The notes: generated by a model not told the origin, from the sequence alone. Shown: positions 53,058-61,078, numbered from the stretch's first letter. The stretch is 64,000 bases of DNA from Flavobacteriales bacterium (GCA_016721825.1 JADKHI010000002.1:558001-622000), one strand, 5' to 3'. Numbers and translations are program-made.

Positions 53058-54779
53058 CTACGGCCTGATCAGGCGCAGCAGGCTATTTCCGATGCGGACA
53101 TTGTAGGCGCCGGAGCTCAATGCGGATACATCCAGCTGCACACGACCTCCGGCGGAGCTGATCCGCGTGCTGACAACGGTCCGACCTGCGGCATCCACCA
53201 CAAGCACATCCTGGCCGCCGTTGCCAACGCCGTCAATGAAGACAACATCCGTGGTGGCCGGGTTCGGCGAGATGGTGAGCGGCTTGGCTTCCGGTGCATC
53301 GATACCCGTAATGGCATACGTGGAAATGCCCTCTGGAAGCGCACCATAATCGAGCCATTGCGCACTCGGGGTCGAAGCATCCAAGGTGATCACGTAGTAG
53401 GCCAACATGGGAAGACCGGGGTGATCCACGATGATCCGATAAGTGCCGAAAGGCACGTTCGAGAAGTGGTAGTTGCCGTCCACATCGGTTCGGGTGAAGG
53501 CCACCAGCTCACCAGCAGGCCAGGATTCCAAGATCACGCCTTCACCCGCCCAAGCATCACCAGGGCCGCTGCTGCGCACAATGCCAAGGTCACCCAAGTA
53601 ACCGGACAGGTAGCCCGTACCAGCCAGGTTCCCGTAACCCACCAGCTGAATGTCCGCTTGGAGCGTAGTGTCGCAGATGGCACCCAACACATCGGCATAG
53701 GTCCAGTAGTAGGTGCTTTCGTGATAGGAGGTGGCCGTATTGGGGTAGTTCACCGTGTCGGGCACGGCCCGCACGATGTACTGTCCATTGGGCTGGTTAG
53801 TGAAGCTGTATTCGCCAAGACCGTTCACGGTGGTGGAGGCCACCATCATGGAACCGGCCTGGTTCAAGCCGTACGCGTAGAGCTCTACATCGCCAACGGT
53901 GACCGGGTTGCCGAGCGTGTCTGTGACGGTGCCGGCGAAATCCAGCACAGCACTGGCACAGACACTGGTCCAGATCTGGATATCGCGTACTACTGAACCC
54001 ACGAACACGCCGTTGCGGTATTCCTCCACCTTGTAGGCCATTACCCAGGCACCGTTCTGGCTGGGCACGGCGCAGTGATTACCGGTCACCGGATCGAAGA
54101 AATGGCCACCCACCGTAGGGAAGGGATCGGCCACGCTAAAGGGTGCGTTGTAGGGAATTGGCGTGCCTTGGTCATCCAATGGGTTCACCATGGAATACAC
54201 GAGTGAATCACCATCGGCATCATACGCTCCGTTGTCCAAGCAATAGGTGGAGTTCACACAGGTGAACGGCATCTCGAGTTCCTGGAATACAGGTGATGAG
54301 TTGCCAGCAACGGCCAAGTTGTTCAAGTGGGCCTCAACGTGATATCCGTACTGGTCAGGCGCTGTGAGGTTGGTGACCGCCGCATTCCGGCAGCAACTTG
54401 CCCACGTGAACACCCAATCAGCGCAAGCCATAGGAAGGGACACCGTGTCACGATAGGCATAGACCTCGAAACCGGGCAGCTGGCCACCCTGGCACGTTGT
54501 AAGCAGGTTGCTGCAGCCGGAGGCCAACTGGGCCACGCCGATCGTGTCCACAGGCAGACTGATGGATTGACCACAACTGCTGGAGGTGATCAGGATGGCC
54601 TCTGGCGAGGAAATAGGGATACCGTAACAGTCCCTGTAGATCACCAAGGTCACTTCATAGTCCAGGCCACCAAGGTGCTTGTACACCAGTTCACCGCCCA
54701 TGATGTGGCTGGCCTGCGAGACCATGGGTACCGCAAGCAGAGCGGCGAAGAACACATTGCGAGCGTAGCGTGAAAGCAT
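53058..54779 (-). CDS. T9SS-exported surface protein (SHIMGGEL type) with SdrD_B-like domains
   Basis: 573 residues from ATG 54779 with a signal peptide (MLSRYARNVFFAALLAVPMVSQA). The mature protein begins SHIMGGELVYKHLGGLDYEVTLVIYRDCYG, a very common N-terminus of Bacteroidota surface proteins. Two carboxypeptidase-regulatory/SdrD_B-like modules follow (FAGTVTDTLGNPVTVGDVELYAY, and AGEGVILESWPAGELVAFTRTDVDGNYHFSNVPFGTYRIIVD). The end is a T9SS type A domain (LTISPNPATTDVVFI to LLRLIRP). Several paired cysteines occur (CSNLLTTCQ, WASCCRN, CVNSTYC). Ligand unknown. Confidence 0.85.
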   Translation of the reverse strand: MLSRYARNVFFAALLAVPMVSQASHIMGGELVYKHLGGLDYEVTLVIYRDCYGIPISSPEAILITSSSCGQSISLPVDTIGVAQLASGCSNLLTTCQGGQLPGFEVYAYRDTVSLPMACADWVFTWASCCRNAAVTNLTAPDQYGYHVEAHLNNLAVAGNSSPVFQELEMPFTCVNSTYCLDNGAYDADGDSLVYSMVNPLDDQGTPIPYNAPFSVADPFPTVGGHFFDPVTGNHCAVPSQNGAWVMAYKVEEYRNGVFVGSVVRDIQIWTSVCASAVLDFAGTVTDTLGNPVTVGDVELYAYGLNQAGSMMVASTTVNGLGEYSFTNQPNGQYIVRAVPDTVNYPNTATSYHESTYYWTYADVLGAICDTTLQADIQLVGYGNLAGTGYLSGYLGDLGIVRSSGPGDAWAGEGVILESWPAGELVAFTRTDVDGNYHFSNVPFGTYRIIVDHPGLPMLAYYVITLDASTPSAQWLDYGALPEGISTYAITGIDAPEAKPLTISPNPATTDVVFIDGVGNGGQDVLVVDAAGRTVVSTRISSAGGRVQLDVSALSSGAYNVRIGNSLLRLIRP

Positions 54780-54891
54780 GGCTTTTGGGTTTGGTACTGG
54801 GTGGATGAAAGGAAGTCCCCTTCGTTGTCCATCGAAGGTAACCTTCTCCCCGATCCAGCGTAACAAGGCGCAACGGTCCATACTGAACGCA

Positions 54892-55434
54892 ATGAAACCG
54901 ACCATGCGCACACTGCTCCCCTGCCTGTTCATCGTCCTCAGCACCTCCCTGATGGCCCAGAAGAACGGGAAGTCCAAGACATTGGTGGACACCCGCAACC
55001 AGGCCGAAGGCTGGTACCTGCCTGTGAAGGGCAACGTTACCGAAGGTGGCGCCAAAGCCAAGGAGTTCACGATCCATGTGTTCCAAGAGAACAAGGACCT
55101 GGGCGAGATCAAGGCTTCAGGCAAGGGAGCCTTCTCCTTGGAGTTGGACCTCGACAACTTCTACTCCATCCACATCAGCAAGGAAGGTTACCAGGACAAG
55201 CTGGTCTACTTCGACACGCACATGCCGGAGCAGCAGGTGGCTTACCCGGCCTACATCTGCAACGTCAACCTGGAAGCAGCCGACAAGTTCAAGCACTCCG
55301 ACCCCTTCTACCTCGATTTCCCAAGCGCCATCGTTCGGTGGAACGATGAACTGAAAGGCTTCTACCACAGCGAGAACTACCTCAGCGACATCCAAGTGAA
55401 GATGGCCTTGCTGGAGGCACAGGTGGAACCCTGA
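54892..55434 (+). CDS. Exported protein with the shared CarboxypepD_reg-like N-terminal domain
   Basis: 180 residues from ATG 54892 with a signal peptide (MKPTMRTLLPCLFIVLSTSLMAQ). The core (VKGNVTEGGAKAKEFTIHVFQENKDLGEIKASGKGAFSLELDLDNFYSIHISKEGYQDKLVYFDTHMP) aligns by eye with the N-terminal domains of the proteins at 9011-10237 (SFEKDGFVTKKLSFDTHAP) and 27574-31417. This member has no repeat region and no C-terminal YFKNGQ module. Instead it ends with SAIVRWNDELKGFYHSENYLSDIQVKMALLEAQ. The function is unknown. Confidence 0.75.
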   Translation: MKPTMRTLLPCLFIVLSTSLMAQKNGKSKTLVDTRNQAEGWYLPVKGNVTEGGAKAKEFTIHVFQENKDLGEIKASGKGAFSLELDLDNFYSIHISKEGYQDKLVYFDTHMPEQQVAYPAYICNVNLEAADKFKHSDPFYLDFPSAIVRWNDELKGFYHSENYLSDIQVKMALLEAQVEP

Positions 55435-55486
55435 GGAACACCTCTTCCGTTCGCCACAACAAAAACAAACGAGCGAACGAAACAGG

Positions 55487-55514
55487 AAAGCGGGCCCGTA
55501 AGCCCGCTTTCTTC
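55487..55514. terminator. Bidirectional terminator between convergent genes
   Basis: A perfect 8-bp stem (AAAGCGGG 55487-55494 with CCCGCTTT 55503-55510), 8-nt loop and CTTCTTT on the plus strand. It sits between the stops at 55434 (+) and 55532 (-). Confidence 0.75.
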
Positions 55515-55531
55515 TTTACAGTTCGGCCGGA

Positions 55532-56620
55532 TCAGTGCTGGTCGTAGTCGATCACCACGCGGGCGCTGCGCGGATGGGTCTGGCACGTGAGCACGTAGCC
55601 GTCGGCCACTTCTTCATCCGTCAGAGCGTAGTTCATGGCCATTTCCACTTTCCCTTCGAGCACGCGAGCCTTGCAGGTGCAGCACACGGCGCCTTTGCAG
55701 GCGTAAGGCACGTCGAGGCCTGAATCGATGGCGGCATCCAGCACGGCATCACCCTTGGCAGGGATCTGCAGTTCGTGCTCGCGACCGTCCAGGATGATCT
55801 TCACGCTGGCGGTGCCGGTGAACTTGGCCGTGGAACCGTGGCTGTGGTCCACTTCTTTCTTGGCCTCGGCGGTCACCGGGCTCGTGAACAGCTCGATGTG
55901 CAGGTGCTTCTTGTCCACGCCCATGGCCTCCAGAGCTTCGCTCACGTTCACCATCATTTGCTCGGGACCGCAGATGAAGAATTCCTTGTGCAAGGCATCC
56001 GTTACGAAGCGACCGAGCAACTGCTTCGCCTTGTCGGTGGTGATGCGGCCGTTGAACAGCGCATCCTCATCCTTGCCTCGGGTCAGTATGTGATGCACGC
56101 TGAGGCGCTGTCCGTGCTGGACCTTCAGCTCTTCAAGCTTCTCCCGGAAGATGATGCGGTCGGTGTCCGTGTTGCCATAGAACAGCGTGAAGCGGCTCTT
56201 GGGCTCAGTACGGAGGACGGTCTTGAGGATGCTGAGGATCGGCGTGATGCCGCTACCCGCAGCAAAGGCCACGAAATGGCGTTCCTGGGTGGCATCGAGG
56301 GCTGTGGTGAAGTTGCCCATAGGCGTCATCACCTCCAGCGTCATGCCCTGCTTCAGTTTCTCGACCAGCTGTGAACTAGCGCGTCCCTTGTCCACCCTTT
56401 TCACCGCGATGCGCAGCTCGTCCTTATCAAGCGGGCTGCTACAGATGCTATAGGAGCGGCGCAGTTCCTCCCCGTTCACGGTGAGCTTCAATGTGACGTA
56501 CTGCCCGTGGGTGAAGGCGAATTCGGCGTGCAGTGCGGCCGGGATCCGAAAGCCCACCACGATGGCATCGGGGGTCTCTTGGTGGACGGTGGCGACTTCG
56601 AGGGAATGGAACCGGGCCAT
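55532..56620 (-). CDS. paaE: Phenylacetyl-CoA epoxidase reductase subunit PaaE (2Fe-2S/FAD)
   Basis: 362 residues from MARFHSLEVATV (ATG 56620; ATG 56635 adds five residues). A ferredoxin-NADP reductase half has the FAD motif RRSYSICSSP and NAD(P) motifs FAAGSGITPILSIL and FFICGPEQMM. The C-terminal 2Fe-2S ferredoxin has cluster ligands in CKGAVCCTC plus a final Cys in GYVLTCQTHP. PaaE passes electrons from NADPH to the diiron PaaA centre. It is transcribed divergently from paaA (150-bp gap) instead of following paaD as in many operons. Confidence 0.93.
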   Translation of the reverse strand: MARFHSLEVATVHQETPDAIVVGFRIPAALHAEFAFTHGQYVTLKLTVNGEELRRSYSICSSPLDKDELRIAVKRVDKGRASSQLVEKLKQGMTLEVMTPMGNFTTALDATQERHFVAFAAGSGITPILSILKTVLRTEPKSRFTLFYGNTDTDRIIFREKLEELKVQHGQRLSVHHILTRGKDEDALFNGRITTDKAKQLLGRFVTDALHKEFFICGPEQMMVNVSEALEAMGVDKKHLHIELFTSPVTAEAKKEVDHSHGSTAKFTGTASVKIILDGREHELQIPAKGDAVLDAAIDSGLDVPYACKGAVCCTCKARVLEGKVEMAMNYALTDEEVADGYVLTCQTHPRSARVVIDYDQH

Positions 56621-56770
56621 GCGGGTGGGGATCATTGGGGCGGCGAAATTAGGGGTCAGCCCGGGAGCGGGACCTGATGAACCACCAAGCGCCCCCGATC
56701 GTTCAGCTGCTGACCGAAATCAGTGCCGCACGCCACACCCCCGCTATCTTAGCCACCCCTAGAAAACGCC

Positions 56771-57715
56771 ATGACGGACGTAAAGAACCTCGAGGACCTC
56801 TTCCAAGCCAAGATCGACGCCGAGCAGAAGATCGAGCCGAAGGATTGGATGCCGGAGAAGTACCGCAAGAACCTGATCCGCCAGATCAGCCAGCACGCGC
56901 ACAGCGAAGTGGTGGGCATGCTGCCCGAAGGCAACTGGATCGGCCGCGCCCCCAGCCTGCGCCGCAAGGCCATCCTGTTGGCCAAGGTCCAGGATGAGGC
57001 CGGTCACGGCCTTTACCTCTACAGCGCCGCCGAGACCCTCGGCACGAGCCGGGAGCAGACCATCGACGACCTGCTCAGCGGCAAGGCCAAGTACAGCAGC
57101 ATCTTCAACTACCCCACCCTTAGCTGGGCCGACATCGGTGCCGTGGGCTGGCTGGTGGACGGTGCCGCCATCATGAACCAGGTGATGCTGTGCCGCACGA
57201 GCTACGGCCCCTACGCCCGCGCCATGGTGCGCATCTGCAAGGAGGAGAGCTTCCACCAGCGCCAGGGCTACGAGATCATGGCCGTGCTGGCCCAGGGCAC
57301 GCCCGAGCAGAAGGAAATGGCCCAGGACGCCCTGAACCGTTGGTGGTGGCCCAGCTTGATGATGTTCGGCCCCACCGATGCCAACAGTCCGCATAGCGCC
57401 GAGAGCATGAAGTGGAAGATCAAGCGCCAGAGCAACGATGAGCTGCGCCAGACCTTCATCGACCGCACGGTGCAGCAGGCGGAGGTGATCGGCCTTAGCA
57501 TCCCCGACCCGGACCTGAAGTGGAACGAGGCCACCCAGCACTACGACTGGGGCGCGATCGACTGGGCGGAATTCAACAACGTGGTGGCCGGCAATGGTCC
57601 TTGCAACAAGGAACGCCTCACCGCCCGCAACAAGGCCCACGACGAAGGTGCCTGGGTGCGCGAGGCCGCCCTGGCCCACGCCGCCAAGAAGGCCAAGAAG
57701 AAGCAAGCCGCCTGA
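56771..57715 (+). CDS. paaA: Phenylacetyl-CoA epoxidase subunit PaaA (catalytic)
   Basis: 314 residues. PaaA is the diiron catalytic subunit that epoxidises phenylacetyl-CoA. The first iron ligand pair is in KVQDEAGHGLYLY (DExxH) and the second in CKEESFHQRQGYE (EExxH). The sequence is near the usual length (about 310-330) and very conserved (RISQHAHSEVVGMLPEGNWIGRAPSLRRKAI-type block). It is the first gene of the plus-strand paa set. The leader contains TATCTTAG 25 nt before the ATG, a weak -7 candidate. Confidence 0.97.
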   Translation: MTDVKNLEDLFQAKIDAEQKIEPKDWMPEKYRKNLIRQISQHAHSEVVGMLPEGNWIGRAPSLRRKAILLAKVQDEAGHGLYLYSAAETLGTSREQTIDDLLSGKAKYSSIFNYPTLSWADIGAVGWLVDGAAIMNQVMLCRTSYGPYARAMVRICKEESFHQRQGYEIMAVLAQGTPEQKEMAQDALNRWWWPSLMMFGPTDANSPHSAESMKWKIKRQSNDELRQTFIDRTVQQAEVIGLSIPDPDLKWNEATQHYDWGAIDWAEFNNVVAGNGPCNKERLTARNKAHDEGAWVREAALAHAAKKAKKKQAA

Positions 57716-57731
57716 TCAACGCACCTGTACC

Positions 57732-57750
57732 GTCGACCCATTGGGTCGAC
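57732..57750. repeat. GTCGACCC palindromic repeat, copy 1 (paaA-paaB gap)
   Basis: Perfect 9-bp arms (GTCGACCCA/TGGGTCGAC) around a single T, preceded by GCACCTGTACC, which copies 2 and 3 share. It fills the gap between paaA and paaB. Confidence 0.9.
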
Positions 57751-57770
57751 CCTCCACCCACCGGACAACA

Positions 57771-58064
57771 ATGAGCAACAACCCGAACAACTGGCCCCTC
57801 TGGGAGATCTTCATCCAGAGCAAGCGCGGCCTGGAGCACAAGCACGTGGGCAGCCTGCACGCCGCGGACCCACAGATGGCCATCGAGAACGCCCGCGACG
57901 TGTACACGCGCCGCCAGGAAGGGCAGAGCATCTGGGTGGTACCTGCCGAGGCCATCTCCGCCAGCCAGCCCGATGACGCGGCCATGCTCTTCGACCCCGC
58001 CGACGACAAGACCTACCGGCACCCGACCTTCTACACCATGCCCGAGGGCGCGAAATACATCTGA
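57771..58064 (+). CDS. paaB: Phenylacetyl-CoA epoxidase subunit PaaB
   Basis: 97 residues (MSNNPNNWPLWEIFIQSKRGLEHKHVGSLHAADPQMAIENARDVYTRRQEG...). This is the normal length and sequence of PaaB, the small bridging subunit of the PaaABC(E) complex. The WEIFIQSKRGLEHKHVGSLHA block and the GQSIWVVPA strand are diagnostic. It lies 55 bp after paaA, and the gap is occupied by a palindromic repeat. Confidence 0.95.
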   Translation: MSNNPNNWPLWEIFIQSKRGLEHKHVGSLHAADPQMAIENARDVYTRRQEGQSIWVVPAEAISASQPDDAAMLFDPADDKTYRHPTFYTMPEGAKYI

Positions 58065-58099
58065 GCTTCACGGAAAGCTCTTTCCGAAGCACCTGTACC

Positions 58100-58118
58100 G
58101 TCGACCCACTGGGTCGAC
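58100..58118. repeat. GTCGACCC palindromic repeat, copy 2 (paaB-paaC gap)
   Basis: GTCGACCCA-C-TGGGTCGAC, perfect 9-bp arms, preceded by GCACCTGTACC and followed by CTGTGATC. It ends 8 nt before the paaC ATG, so a folded hairpin would sit against the ribosome binding region. Confidence 0.9.
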
Positions 58119-58126
58119 CTGTGATC

Positions 58127-58885
58127 ATGAGCCAGACCAACGCCCTCTTCACCTATACCCTCCGCCTGGCGGACGACCTGCTGATCCTGAGCCACCGCTT
58201 GGGTGAGTGGTGCGGACACGGCCCTGTGCTGGAGGAGGACATCGCCCTCACCAACCGCGCGCTGGACCACATCGGCGAAGCCCGCAACCTGCTCACCTAC
58301 GCCGGTGAACTGGAAGGCAAGGGCCGCACCGAGGACGACCTCGCCTTCCTGCGCCCCGAGCGGCAGTTCCTGAACACCAAGTTGGTGGAACAGCCCAACG
58401 GCGATTACGCGCACACCATCGTGCGGAGCTTCCTCTTCGACGCGTACCACCTGCCCCTGGCCGAGGCCCTACTGAAGAGCAGCGATGCCCAGCTGGCCGC
58501 CATCGCCGGCAAGGCCGTGAAGGAGGCCCAGTACCACCTGCGCCACAGCAGCGACTGGCTGATCCGCTTCGGCGACGGCACGGAGGAAAGCCACCAGCGC
58601 GCCCAAGCCGCCCTCGACAACCTCTGGACCTTCACCGGCGACCTGTTCACACAGGACGAAGTGCACCAGGCCATGGTGAAGGCGGGCGTGGCCCCGGACC
58701 TCGCGAAGATCAAAGCGGCCTTTGACGCCACCGTGGACACGGTACTGAGCGAAGCCACCTTAAACCGCCCGACCGACGGCTTCATGGCCAGCGGTGGCCG
58801 CCAAGGCAAGCACGGCGAACAGCTCGGCTTCATTCTGGCCGAGATGCAATACCTGCAGCGGGCCTACCCGGGGGCTACGTGGTGA
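58127..58885 (+). CDS. paaC: Phenylacetyl-CoA epoxidase subunit PaaC
   Basis: 252 residues from ATG 58127 (a GTG at 58121 is less likely). PaaC is the non-catalytic structural partner of PaaA, a ferritin-like helical fold. Typical segments are YTLRLADDLLILSHRLGEWCGHGPVLEEDIALTNRALDHIGEAR, AVKEAQYHLRHSSDWLIRFGDGTEES and GKHGEQLGFILAEMQYLQRAYPGATW (C-terminal family signature). Only 8 nt separate it from the preceding palindrome. Confidence 0.95.
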   Translation: MSQTNALFTYTLRLADDLLILSHRLGEWCGHGPVLEEDIALTNRALDHIGEARNLLTYAGELEGKGRTEDDLAFLRPERQFLNTKLVEQPNGDYAHTIVRSFLFDAYHLPLAEALLKSSDAQLAAIAGKAVKEAQYHLRHSSDWLIRFGDGTEESHQRAQAALDNLWTFTGDLFTQDEVHQAMVKAGVAPDLAKIKAAFDATVDTVLSEATLNRPTDGFMASGGRQGKHGEQLGFILAEMQYLQRAYPGATW

Positions 58886-58889
58886 TGCG

Positions 58890-58938
58890 GCGCCGACCTT
58901 CGTTCGGCGCACCTGTACCGTCGACCCATCGGGTCGAC
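58890..58938. repeat. Tandem hairpins including GTCGACCC palindrome copy 3 (after paaC)
   Basis: Two hairpins follow the paaC stop: GCGCCGA/TCGGCGC (58890-58896 with 58904-58910), then the palindromic repeat (58920-58938, GTCGACCC-ATC-GGGTCGAC) with the same GCACCTGTACC lead-in as copies 1 and 2. Confidence 0.85.
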
Positions 58939-58946
58939 CTGTGAAG

Positions 58947-59006
58947 ATGTCTCTCGAGAACCCCATGATCACCCAAGCCCGAATCCTGGAGCTGCTGGCC
59001 AACGTG
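58947..59006 (+). pseudogene. Orphaned 5' fragment of paaD (upstream copy)
   Basis: The frame MSLENPMITQARILELLANV is the start of PaaD, in the expected place after paaC, but it runs into unrelated sequence (RKTSSR...) after 20 codons. The last 42 bp (58965-59006) are repeated, with 1 mismatch, at 59414-59455, where the real paaD continues. This looks like the original gene start, separated from its body by an insertion. Confidence 0.8.
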
Positions 59007-59455
59007 CGAAAAACAAGCAGTAGATGGCGACCTCAATCACAGCACAGATCGATGCCATCTGTCCGAACTGCTCCCAGAAGGCAACCTACTTCAGCGAGCA
59101 GGTAAGAAAAGGGATCATGATGGTTCCGGACGTTCTCGGTAATATCCGTTGCACGAACTGCGGGCTTGCCAAGGCTCTTCGCTTCGACCCATCCATGTAC
59201 TGGTTCAAGGTGCCAGTGGAGGATCGTTATCTCTTTGCACGCGATGTAGATGAAGCCGTGCGTCTGATTGAATTCTTCCAGTCTGAAGAGAAAACGACCA
59301 GTGGTCCTGAGCATGATTTTCCCGCTTCGTTCTATCGGAACAGGGCACACATCATTTCCAAGCTTCGTGTTCTTGTGGAAAGTCAAGTGCGAGGCTCAAA
59401 TGTGTAAAAGAGTATGATCACCCAAGCCCGAATCCTGGAGCTGCTGGACAACGTG
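58965..59455. repeat. 42-bp direct repeats (58965-59006 and 59414-59455) flanking an inserted gene
   Basis: Both copies begin at an ATG and read MITQARILELL(A/D)NV. They match at 41 of 42 positions. The sequences before and after each copy are unrelated, so the repeat is exactly the paaD start. The 407 bp between them hold one small gene (59024-59407). Confidence 0.9.
59024..59407 (+). CDS. Inserted zinc-ribbon-like hypothetical protein
   Basis: 127 residues. Two CxxC pairs (ICPNCSQK near residue 13 and RCTNCGLA near residue 43) make a probable zinc ribbon. A helical C-terminal part (DVDEAVRLIEFFQSEEKT, ASFYRNRAHIISKLRVLVESQ) follows. It has no relation to phenylacetate genes. Its codon choice is more A/T-rich than the paa genes. 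It sits between two copies of the paaD start, so it appears to be an acquired insert. The N-terminal ribbon resembles that of DUF4145 proteins, but the rest is too short to confirm this. Confidence 0.7.
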   Translation: MATSITAQIDAICPNCSQKATYFSEQVRKGIMMVPDVLGNIRCTNCGLAKALRFDPSMYWFKVPVEDRYLFARDVDEAVRLIEFFQSEEKTTSGPEHDFPASFYRNRAHIISKLRVLVESQVRGSNV

Positions 59456-59898
59456 AAGGATCCGGAGATCCGGTGATCAACGTGCTGGAACTGGGCGTGG
59501 TGCGCACCGTGGACCTGGAGCCCAGCGGCAAGGCCATCATCACCATCACTCCCACCTACACTGGCTGCCCAGCCATGGATGTGATGGCGGCCGACATCAA
59601 AAAGGAACTGCTCGACGCCGGTGTGCCCGAGGTGGAGGTGAAGCTCACCCTCTCCCCCGCCTGGAGCACCGACCAGATCACCGACGAAGGCAAGCGCAAG
59701 CTGAGGGAGTACGGCATCGCGCCGCCGGAGCTGACCGGCGACATCCGCGCTTTGAAGGGTGAACAGCCTGTGGTGGCCTGCCCGCAGTGCGGCTCCACGA
59801 ACACGGTGATGCTCTCGCTCTTCGGCAGCACGGCCTGCAAGGCCCTATGGAAGTGCAACGACTGCCTGGAGCCCTTCGATCAATTCAAGTGCCTGTGA
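59414..59898 (+). CDS. paaD: PaaD (phenylacetyl-CoA epoxidase maturation factor), frameshifted near its start
   Basis: PaaD belongs to the DUF59/MIP18 family that supports cluster or diiron assembly of the epoxidase. The body is normal: INVLELGVVRTVDLEPSGKAIITITPTYTGCPAMDVMAADI, then a C-terminal zinc-binding tail (VVACPQCGSTNTVML, ACKALWKCNDC). The first 20 codons from ATG 59414 end in a TGA at 59474, because ATCCGG replaces the expected ATCCCGG (DPEIPVIN). A GTG at 59473 restarts the correct frame for 141 residues. Either one C is missing in the assembly, or PaaD is translated from the GTG without its first 19 residues. Confidence 0.85.
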
Positions 59899-60233
59899 AA
59901 TTCATGCTGCGCGGTGTTTCCATGCTGGTTGTGACCGCGCTGTTGGCCGGCTGTGACTGCATGCGGACCGTCTCTGCCACGGTGCTTGACCAGGATACCA
60001 AGGCGCCACTTCAGCAAGTGGAGGTGCGGGAACGCTACGGCGACGGCACCTACGAGGAACTTACGTTCACGACGAACGAGTCGGGCCTGTTCGTGTTCAG
60101 GGACAATTCTGGTGGTCTTCGGAAGTGCCCGGATGTGGAATTGCATTTCGCCAAGAAAGGCTACGTGCCGGTGGACCGCACTTTCCCTTCCGCCACCGCA
60201 GGTGATACTGTGTTCTTGAAAGCACAACGATAG
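59895..60233 (+). CDS. Small lipoprotein with carboxypeptidase-regulatory-like domain
   Basis: 112 residues from GTG 59895, which overlaps the paaD stop (GTGA); ATG 59904 is an alternative. The lipoprotein signal is MKFMLRGVSMLVVTALLAGC (lipobox LLAGC). The mature part is a single beta-sandwich, SATVLDQDTKAPLQQVEVRERYGDG, TTNESGLFVFRD and VELHFAKKGYVPVDRTFPS. Its place inside the paa operon is unexplained. No catabolic role is evident. Confidence 0.75.
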   Translation: MKFMLRGVSMLVVTALLAGCDCMRTVSATVLDQDTKAPLQQVEVRERYGDGTYEELTFTTNESGLFVFRDNSGGLRKCPDVELHFAKKGYVPVDRTFPSATAGDTVFLKAQR

Positions 60234-60258
60234 TCGCGCTGCATCCGATATTTACCCC

Positions 60259-61038
60259 ATGTCCTACACCAAGATCCACTACACCGTCGCCGAGGGCGTC
60301 GCCACGATCACCCTGAACCGTCCGGACAAGCTGAACAGCTTCGACCGCGAGATGGCGTTGGAGACCATCGATGCGTTGGACAAGGCGAAGGATGACGCCA
60401 ACGTGCGGGCCATCCTGCTCACCGGCGAAGGGCGGGCCTTCTGTGCGGGTCAGGACCTGGCCGAGGCCATTGCGCCGGGCACCCGGATCGAGGAGATCAT
60501 CAGCACACAGTACAACCCCATCGTGCGTCGCCTGCGTGCCCTGCCGAAGCCGGTGGTGGCCGCGGTGAACGGTGTGGCGGCCGGTGCAGGGGCCAACATC
60601 GCCTACGCCTGCGACCTGACGCTGGCGGCCGAGAGCGCCAACTTCATCCAGAGCTTCATCAACATCGGCCTGATCCCCGACAGCGGCGGCACCTTCACCC
60701 TGCCCCGCCTGGTGGGCATGCAGCGCGCCTTCGGGCAGATGATCCTGGCCCCCAAGGTGAGCGCCAAGGAGGCCGAGGCCCAAGGCATGATCTGGAAGGC
60801 CGTGCCCGATGCCGAGCTGATGAACGAGGCCCTCGCGCTGGCGAAGAAGCTCGCCGTGATGCCCACCAAGGCCATCGCCCTGACCAAGGACGCGCTGAAC
60901 CGGAGCCAGAACAACAGCCTCGACGGCCAGCTGGACGTGGAGAACGAACTGCAGAGCCTCGCCGGCCGCAGCCACGATTACACCGAGGGCGTGAACGCCT
61001 TCCTGGAGAAGCGCAAGCCGGTGTACAAGGGCGAATGA
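60259..61038 (+). CDS. paaG: Enoyl-CoA hydratase/isomerase, PaaG-type
   Basis: 259 residues of crotonase fold. The oxyanion-hole motifs are AFCAGQDLAE and VNGVAAGAGANIAYACDL. The acidic residue in IGLIPDSGGTFTLPRLVG is at the position characteristic of PaaG, the ring 1,2-epoxyphenylacetyl-CoA isomerase that makes the oxepin-CoA. Some enoyl-CoA hydratases (PaaF) have Glu residues instead, so I favour PaaG. It follows the paaD and lipoprotein genes on the same strand with a 25-bp gap. Confidence 0.9.
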   Translation: MSYTKIHYTVAEGVATITLNRPDKLNSFDREMALETIDALDKAKDDANVRAILLTGEGRAFCAGQDLAEAIAPGTRIEEIISTQYNPIVRRLRALPKPVVAAVNGVAAGAGANIAYACDLTLAAESANFIQSFINIGLIPDSGGTFTLPRLVGMQRAFGQMILAPKVSAKEAEAQGMIWKAVPDAELMNEALALAKKLAVMPTKAIALTKDALNRSQNNSLDGQLDVENELQSLAGRSHDYTEGVNAFLEKRKPVYKGE

Positions 61039-61059
61039 TCCGTTCAACGCCGATGTAGC

Positions 61060-61078
61060 GTCGACCCACCGGGTCGAC
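61060..61078. repeat. GTCGACCC palindromic repeat, copy 4 (after paaG)
   Basis: GTCGACCC-ACC-GGGTCGAC, with 8-bp arms and a diverged lead-in (GATGTAGC instead of CCTGTACC). It sits between the convergent paaG and rhomboid genes. Confidence 0.85.
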
